From Gloeopeniophorella convolvens (taxonomy: Eukaryota; Basidiomycota; Agaricomycetes; Russulales), in assembly GCA_022496205.1 (NCBI GenBank), contig WTXD01000019.1, forward strand, positions 372,001-436,000: a stretch of 64,000 nucleotides of DNA. Reading direction: 5' to 3'. Each line of letters begins with the position of its first letter. The first letter of the stretch is position 1. The notes below the pieces were generated by a model. It was given only the letters and a program-made list of their open reading frames with translations, did not search any database and was not told the origin of the DNA. The position numbers and the translations under genes are program-made. Shown here piece by piece: positions 57,789-64,000 of this stretch.

Positions 57789-60700
57789 TTAGGTAGTCGG
57801 TCGGGGACGTAGCGAGGGGCGCATCTGCAGATCACATATGCCAATCGTCAGTCGGGAGAGTCAATCAAGACGTGCACCGCCGCAGGGAGAAGAAAAAAAA
57901 AGGGGCGAACGCACCATTTCGAGGAACACGGGCAGCAACTCCGGGATCCGCTTCAATTCCGGCGGCGTTGGGCCCTCTGCGCCCTGCTTCCTGGGACGCG
58001 CAGGCGCCGGCGGGAGGTTTTGGCTCGGGTAGCGCTTCTGCACAGAGTGCTCGCGCTGCGTGCTCGGGCGGGAGGACGACGACGCCGCAGACGCAGAGTG
58101 CGGGCGCGATGGCGGTGGCAACGGCAGCGGCTTCTGGCGGCCCGCGGCGGCGGAGTGAGGGAGCGGCGGGACGGGCGGGGGCGGCTCGGCGCTGCCCGAC
58201 GGGGACTGCGCGGAGGAGCTGCCAAACGTCATCGAGCGCGACTTGCGCAGCGTCAGCGAGAGCTTGCGCAGGCGCCCGCCGGCGGACGACCCAGGTGACT
58301 TGGCGGACGGCGCGGGCGACGAGCGGGGCGACTTGGCGGGCGTGGCGGGCGGGGTGCGCGCGGAGGACGGGGAGAGGGAGGACGAGGGGAAGGCCTGCGT
58401 GCTGGGCGGGGGCGCTGGGTGGGTGGGCTGCGAGGGCGTCGGGGGCGACACGCGGAGCTGAGCGCGCGGCGGGGAGGGGCTCCCGCTGCTCCCCTCGGAC
58501 CCGGTCCCACTCTCGTCGCTGACAGTCTCGTACTCGGTGCTAGACTCGTAGCTGCCGTCCGAGTCTTCTTCCTCGGCGGCCATGTCCAGCGCGTCTTCCT
58601 TCATGAGGTCGCCGAAGCTGAGGTCGCCCACGAAACCGTTCACGATCTCCTGCGCGGTCTCGTCTTCGCCGCCAGTACTTGCGCCGCCGGCGTTGCCGAA
58701 GCGGCGGCGCAGCTTGCTTTCGTAGGCGACTTTCAGTTTGTAGTGGTAGAGCGCGACGGCGTCCAGCTCTTCCATGATGGCGGTGCGCTCTTCCCCAGTA
58801 TGCGGCAGGATGAATTCGAGGCTAACCGGTTCCCCGAGGCCCTCACGGACGACGTCGAGGAAAAGCTCGGTCCAGCGCAGAAGTCCAGAGAACAGACCTT
58901 CGCCCTTAGAGTGGACCTTGTGCACGAAATAGTAGAATGACTGCTCGTGCCGCTGAATCAGGTCGATGAATATCTGAACTGTTTGTCGTGGGTCTTCCTG
59001 GCTCACTGGAAACAGAGAATTATCAATCGATTCGCGTCGTTTCTGATACTACATACGCTCTTCAGTTGCCTCGACAGTCTTGATGAGATCGTTGATGAAG
59101 TCCTGGAGGTCACCTATTGAGTCGGCAATGCTTGCAGCTCTGTAAACTTGGGCCAAAGGCGAGTAGAATATCGTGATGATATCCTTCATAAGGTCAGACG
59201 TTGTGCCCTGCCTCCGTCGTTAATCTACAGGCTTGCTGACATATGGGCACCTACCTCGAAGATCAATGAGATGAGCTGTTCCTTATCCCGCAGACGAGAG
59301 TAAAGCTGTGTAAGAACAGCCAAATCTTCGAACAACCATGCGTCGTCGTTTGGCGGGCCGTCGTCGTCGTCGGAATCTGCCAGAGACTCGCGATACCTGA
59401 GATATTCTTGATGCGCTCTATGTGACCGGACAACTCGTTGCATCTGCGCACGCGAAAGCGAAGGTTCCTCCCCTGAGCGAAGCACCGCAGCGAGAACATG
59501 TATATTCTCCTCGGCTGGAAAAGGTAGGTGAGCATCAGTAAGTACTGAAAGCTGCGTCCAACGTACATGCATCGCCCTGGTATATGGCCTGGATTTCTCT
59601 GGGTGCGTATACGAACTGGCGAACCTTCTCGCATATGACAGGATCGTCAACCTTGTCCTTGACAGCTTCGATATCCTCTTCGAGAGACTTCACTTCCTCG
59701 TTGAGAGAACTCGTGAACATACTATACAGTATTAATGGTGAAATCGAAGGTAACACAGGTTGGCGCACCGTTGGAGCAGACTCCGTCCACCAAATGGCTG
59801 CGCAAGGAAAAGGTCGAGAACGCCTGGTGAAAGAATGCAGCTCGCAACGAGTCGTATTGTGAAGAGGAAGCAACCGTACTTCGTATCATGCTGACAGGAT
59901 TACTGATCTTCAAGGCGGCTTTGAGCATGAAATACGGCATGTAGCCATGTATGCGTTTCAGGCCCGCAAGTGACTCTGACGCGTCGTCCGCAGCGATGAA
60001 GTGGTGAAACACAGTCGACGCAAGTCTTGGGCAACACGTGAGCGAGAAAGCTCCCCCGTGATTGGGAGCTCACGAACGATATTCGGCCCCATTCGATTAT
60101 AGCTTGAAATTCGGGTGGCAGATCGCGCATACTGTCTGTTGTCTTTATGATCGCGAACATACGAGTGAGCCCATCTGAAATAGAACCGGTGAGACCGAAA
60201 TAAACATCGAAACACCGCGCTCACCTTTCCCGAGAAGGTCGCCCTTCACCCCTTTCACCATATCGCGCAGAGCGTCGACTCGAGAGGACACTTCCTTAGC
60301 AAACCGCTTACGACCCTCATCTCGCATATGATCTGCTTCCTCACGACGCTGCGCATCGTCAGTCTCTTCGTCGCTCAAGGTGGTAGGGTTGGCCAACAAG
60401 AATGACTGAATGACCGGGGATGAAGCTATTGTTGAAGACGACATCAATATGTGAAGATACGCCCGTAAAGTGAGCCGATTCTTCTCCCGGGAAAGTCTCA
60501 AACCAGGAGTGTTCGGAGTCGTCGGAGATAGGGGAAGCGAATCATTGCTGCCGTGTTCTGAGACTTCGAGAGCAGATGTTCGACTGACAGTAGGGCTGAG
60601 GGGTGCCCGCGAGCTGACGTAGGTGCGGTCCTTCGCCGGAGGGGGCCTAATGTCTTGGTCGGGGTGTGCTTTGCGGAGCTGAGTTGAACTATGAGCCCGA

Positions 60701-61491
60701 GGGGGTGATGAGAGACCAGTGCAACTCACCTCGTTGTACAATGTTCGGAAGTCACCATATCTGCGAGAGACATACACGTCCTTGTAACGCGAACGCCGAG
60801 TGCGGATGATAAATTCCTGGAGACGCGTCAAGAAAGATAGAGTGGGTGCAGCGTGGAGGCACACCTCGTGTGCTTTGTTCCTGACCCGGCCCCTGGTTAC
60901 GATCGTCCTAACGCAGACTATGTTGACCTCGAATACGTCCTTGAGCTTCATTAATTTCGCGTGGCGCTTGCGCGCTATCTCTTCTAGTCGGTCGAGATCA
61001 GACTGGGTTAGTCGCACCGTCTCCTCCTTCTCCGCCACTTTCACAGCATAGTTGAGGAACAAGGCAAAGTTACGTTCCGCTTTTGCGACGAGTTTCGCGG
61101 TGCCGGCGGGGTCAGCAGGATCGCTTTCCAGGATTGGGGTGGAATTGAGATTCCGGGATAGCAACGAAGCTATGAATGGTTGCACCTTCTCCGGGAAGAA
61201 GTCTTTGGGGGCAGATGCAAGAAAGGGGAACGTCAGGACATATTGACGGAATAGGTATCGCAAGAACGGAAGATCGACGACGGGCGCATCCTTTGGGGGA
61301 GGAGAGAAGGGAGGGCCAAGATAGGACAGGGTGGAGACGTTGTTGGGAGACGTAGAGACAATCGCTTGCACTTCGTGGGCAAATTGAAGCTGAATGAGCG
61401 ATTTCTTGAGATAATGTGCACGGATCGGAGTGAGCTCGGCGTGGCTGGGAGAAGGGCTATTCTGCGCTGGGGGCTCGAACGGGTTCTCCAT
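57789..61491 (-). CDS. PX-domain protein of the Lec1/YPR097W (PX-associated) type
   Basis: Phosphoinositide-binding protein, probably at endosomes or contact sites; yeast Lec1 is the closest family I can name. The start at 61489-61491 gives MENPFEPPAQNSPSPSHAEL, followed by an N-terminal helical domain (RAHYLKKSLIQLQFAHEVQA; LFRQYVLTFPFLASAPKDFF). The PX core spans exons: EFIIRTRRSRYKDVYVSRRY, GDFRTLYNE|LRKAHPD, preceded by a linker. Then comes a segment with helices (LRAYLHILMSSSTIASSPVI; RFAKEVSSRVDALRDMVKGV). The helical C-terminal domain has IDLIQRHEQSFYYFVHKVHS and ELFLDVVREGLGEPVSLEFI. A long Ser/Pro-rich disordered segment lies before a helical end (RIPELLPVFLEM), spliced to MRPSLRPRPTT and TAA at 57789-57791. 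The 57.9-58.6 kb part is very GC-rich and creates spurious long frames on the plus strand. Confidence 0.85.
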
Positions 61492-61722
61492 GGGCTGGAC
61501 AGCAGCAGCCTGCGAATGGCGAGTGTGTTCCCGAGTGGTTATGATGCTTGGACCGGAGTATGATGAAACTCGGATGGAATTACGGCAAGATGACCACAGA
61601 TCTAAAGCGGATGATGACGGGCTCCCAGCGCCCGCGCCCCTGGGGATCTCGGGCCGGCCATCCGGGAACGCTATCTGATATGATAATATGATACAGAACG
61701 AGACCAGACCAGTGGTTGCTGG

Positions 61723-62201
61723 TCACGGCACGTACACTCGCTCGCCCCCAAATGTCCTGCCGTTCTCATCTAAAAGCCTCTTCAGCCGGACCGCCACCCT
61801 TCGCACACCTTCTCGGCATTCGTCTAGCCCCCTCCAGTTCCCCGCCACGGTCCAGCACTCTGAACACGCCTTCGACGCGGCATTCACCGTTTCCAGTTCC
61901 AATTCACCCCGCGCGTGCAATGCCACGAGGACGTCGACCAGCCGATTGAATCCCGCACTCCACGAGACAACTCCCCCTGTCGGATTTGTCGCCGTGTCCG
62001 CGACCAGATACGAGGATGAGAGGCCTAGACAGTGCCGAAGCGTCGCTTGGTCAATCGTGGAAGTCCTCCTTGTCATCTCATTGAGTACTTCGAGCACATA
62101 TGCACCGTAATCTGTCGGCGGTCTAGGCTGTCCCTGTGGCTGCTGTCGCGTCTTTGATCAACGACGTCATTATTTGACTGATGGGCACGACTCACCTCCA
62201 T
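61723..62201 (-). CDS. Small orphan protein, helical C-terminus
   Basis: I recognise no family. The main exon (ending at 61723-61725) has no ATG at its 5' end. Upstream, ATGGAG at 62196-62201 followed by GTGAGT and an AG acceptor at 62152 (44-bp intron) gives METRQQPQGQPRPPTDYGAY, then VLEVLNEMTRRTSTIDQATL. Later segments are GLSSSYLVADTATNPTGG, LVDVLVALHARGELELETVN, AASKACSECWTVAGNWRGLD and RRVAVRLKRLLDENGRTF. The predicted product is about 145 residues and mostly helical. The CWTVAGNWR segment is faintly like the helical SRA1 fold, which I regard as weak. Divergent from the GNAT gene (560 bp apart). The six-nt first coding exon is the unusual part. Confidence 0.55.
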
Positions 62202-62761
62202 GTCCTTGCTCTAGAAAGATGTCTTCGTTGGCACCAACCCGGCTTTGCTATCGTACAAGTCGAATTCTGAGGAGGGGGCTCTGTGAGAACGTCTGTCCGC
62301 GGGTGTTCAAGATATACTTGTGCGTGTCGTGACGTCTGTGCGGTGTTTCGATTCAAGCCCTTCATCGGATTCCGTTGAGCTGGGTGGTTGAGCGGGGACT
62401 CAAGTCCTGCTTCTGCGTGGTGATGCCTGGCCTGAGGCGTGTAGAGAGTGAGGTCGGAGCGCCAGAAGGACTACGCAAGGGGGTCGACTTCCGCGGCACA
62501 CCGATTCAGTAGGCGTCTGTGCGACGGATCGGAGTACTTAGATCCAAGCGCCCTTCGCCCGGATCGTCCCCGGCCCGTGGCGCTTCTTGCTTTGCTGCCG
62601 GCCCGGCGATCAGGCGGATTCCGAGCTGATCAACGTTCGACATGACAGGTGCCGGTGACCGTTTGAACACGGCGTGAACGTCCGAACGCTCACACCGCCC
62701 GTAGCCTTCCGTAGCGCGTAGCGAGTGTTCTTGACAGACCGTGTCACCAACGGACACAACC
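62202..62761. other. Divergent promoter region, orphan gene / GNAT gene
   Basis: 560 bp between start codons. I see no gene; short plus-strand frames near 62448 have no motif. Confidence 0.4.
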
Positions 62762-63881
62762 ATGTTCATGTTGCGCCGAGGGAAAGGCTCCCGCTCCACT
62801 CCCCAGCAAGACCTCGATACGGTCTTCTCCTGTCAAGCATTGAATGAAAAAGGTGCACCTGTCGTGCGCCTCCTCCGGCACTGTGCGTTGTATCCGTCTC
62901 CAAATCCATCAGTCCTCTCACCTGTCTGCCCCACGATGTCAGCGGATATATCCAAGGCCATTCGAACAATGAGAATTGCGTTCGAACCCGATCCATGGTT
63001 CAACTATCTGTACCGGCCAGACGTACGCACCACATCGAGAATTAAAGTCATGCACTGACCGCCAACTTCCAGGACGCCCGAGGATCATGGAAGCAGCCAA
63101 TCCTGACAGCTCTCGAAGATTCTGCGTTGCGTTTGCTATTACATAAGTTGGTGCGCAAACGCCAGGCGTTCACTGTCAAACAGTCGCGTGGCAATTCATT
63201 CGTTCTCTTGCAAGTCTCAGTGTCTTATACAACCTTTCTGGGCCATGTCTTCTCACCACCTACATCTACAGTCTCCCCGCCGTTGATTCATCTGATCCTC
63301 CGCCTTCAACTTCGCCATCTCCACTAGACCGTCTCATAAGATTGATTGAGAAGACCGAGGTGTTATTCCAAAGCCCCGAGCAGCGCCGTCGCGCGAAGGA
63401 ATGGGTAGGCAAAGTGGATGCAGCTCAAACCAAGGTCCTCCCGGAAGATGAGCTCAACAAGTATTTCTTGATCAACGGCCTTGCCGTGCACCCAATATTT
63501 CAAGGAAGTGGATACGGCAGTGCTCTCGTCAACGCCGTCTGTGCATTGGTACGTCGACCCCCCTCCTTGGGAAGCTGCCTTCATCGAATCCTGCACAGGC
63601 AGACATGCGGGCAGCCCCTACATGGCTTCTGTCGAGCAATATAGCAAACACCGGATTCTATAACTCTGTCGGCTTCCAGACGGAAGTTGATGTCGTACTT
63701 GGTGATAACAATCCCAGCTGGCACTCAGACCCCGTTATTGTGCCCCTTGTAAGTCTCGACACAACCTTCCTTTGAGATTCAAGTGACACCTCGTGATCAG
63801 ATGGTGCGTCCATCGAAGAGAACGCGTTCCGCAGTCGATGTTTCGGCGGAACGCCTGTTGCCTTTTTCTGCGCACGTATAA
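62762..63881 (+). CDS. GNAT-family N-acetyltransferase
   Basis: Acetyl-CoA-dependent acyltransferase of unknown substrate. The first in-frame ATG is 62762 (MFMLRRGKGSRSTPQQDLDT); a later Met (MSADISKAIRTMRIAFEPDP) is a second possible start. An intron after QALNEK is possible, since skipping GTGCAC...CATCAG keeps frame. The N-terminal FEPDPWFNYLYRPD and the middle LIEKTEVLFQSPEQRRRAKE are followed by the GNAT signature: KYFLINGLAVHPIFQGSGYG (beta4 and acetyl-CoA pyrophosphate loop Q/R-x2-G-x-G/A), SALVNAVCALADM, and a C-terminal NTGFYNSVGFQTEVDVVL (helix 4 and beta7). The last exon is MVRPSKRTRSAVDVSAERLL after GTAAGT...ATCAG, ending TAA at 63879-63881. Several introns break the core, which is why no single frame shows the whole domain. 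Confidence 0.8.
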
Positions 63882-64000
63882 TAACGCTATAGGTAGCGAC
63901 ACAGTGCGTTTCATCACCCTACAGATGACACGCCCTGACCCGTAAGGTCACCTAGAACAATGAGGGTACAAGCGTGCCTTTGGTCATGGACTTTTCCCAC

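Noticed and set aside
57872..58522. 216-codon plus frame opposite the PX gene
   Set aside because: Mirror of the Ser/Pro-rich GC-rich segment of the PX gene; Ala/Arg/Gly-rich noise.

Overview
The window is nuclear DNA of a filamentous basidiomycete, most likely an Agaricomycete. The genes carry many introns of about 45-70 bp with GT..AG (occasionally GC..AG) borders and YTNAY-like branch sites. Genes lie close together on both strands, and the protein set is the fungal housekeeping set. One gene belongs to an uncharacterised family that I recall only from Agaricomycetes. I see no transposon, rRNA, convincing tRNA, CRISPR array or plasmid/phage feature. Gene models below were spliced by eye. 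Ends and domains are firm where stated; internal exon borders are approximate unless coordinates are given.

Layout. 1-14.6 kb: tail of proteasome lid subunit RPN12, proteasome alpha subunit PRE10/PSMA3, nucleoporin NUP82/NUP88, an MFS drug:H+ antiporter, the spliceosomal DEAD-box helicase PRP5, and the proteasome regulator PI31. 14.8-25.4 kb: an acidic-tailed coiled-coil protein, a large ankyrin-dysferlin-FYVE-RING protein, a ferric reductase and a kynurenine aminotransferase. 25.4-40 kb: a Slh1/ASCC3-type Ski2-like helicase whose start codon overlaps that of EMC3 on the other strand, frequenin/NCS-1, a cysteine-rich fungal protein, a PROPPIN of the HSV2/WIPI3-4 type, and arginyltransferase ATE1. 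40-45.7 kb: a broken-looking lineage-specific gene, mitochondrial inner membrane protease IMP2 and a PUB-domain protein. 45.9-64 kb: a patatin-type triacylglycerol lipase, ORC4, Mediator subunit MED20, a Ser/Pro-rich protein, NDR kinase CBK1/Orb6, a PX-domain (Lec1-like) protein, a small orphan gene and a GNAT acetyltransferase.

How they work together. There is no operon logic, but themes recur. Protein turnover is represented by RPN12, PRE10, PI31, a RING protein, ATE1 and a PUB protein. Phosphoinositide membranes and lipid stores are represented by a FYVE protein, a PROPPIN, a PX protein, NCS-1 and a TGL lipase. Several pairs are divergent with only 0-170 bp between start codons (PRE10/NUP82, PRP5/PI31, SLH1/EMC3, ORC4/MED20), so shared bidirectional promoters are likely.

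Most unusual items: (1) one polypeptide combining ankyrin repeats, a dysferlin domain, a FYVE finger and a RING finger; (2) a Slh1-like helicase that lacks the second Sec63 module, has a degenerate second cassette and encodes its first P-loop across a 14-nt microexon; (3) two GC-AG introns; (4) a lineage-specific nuclear-looking gene with an in-frame stop and a frame change.
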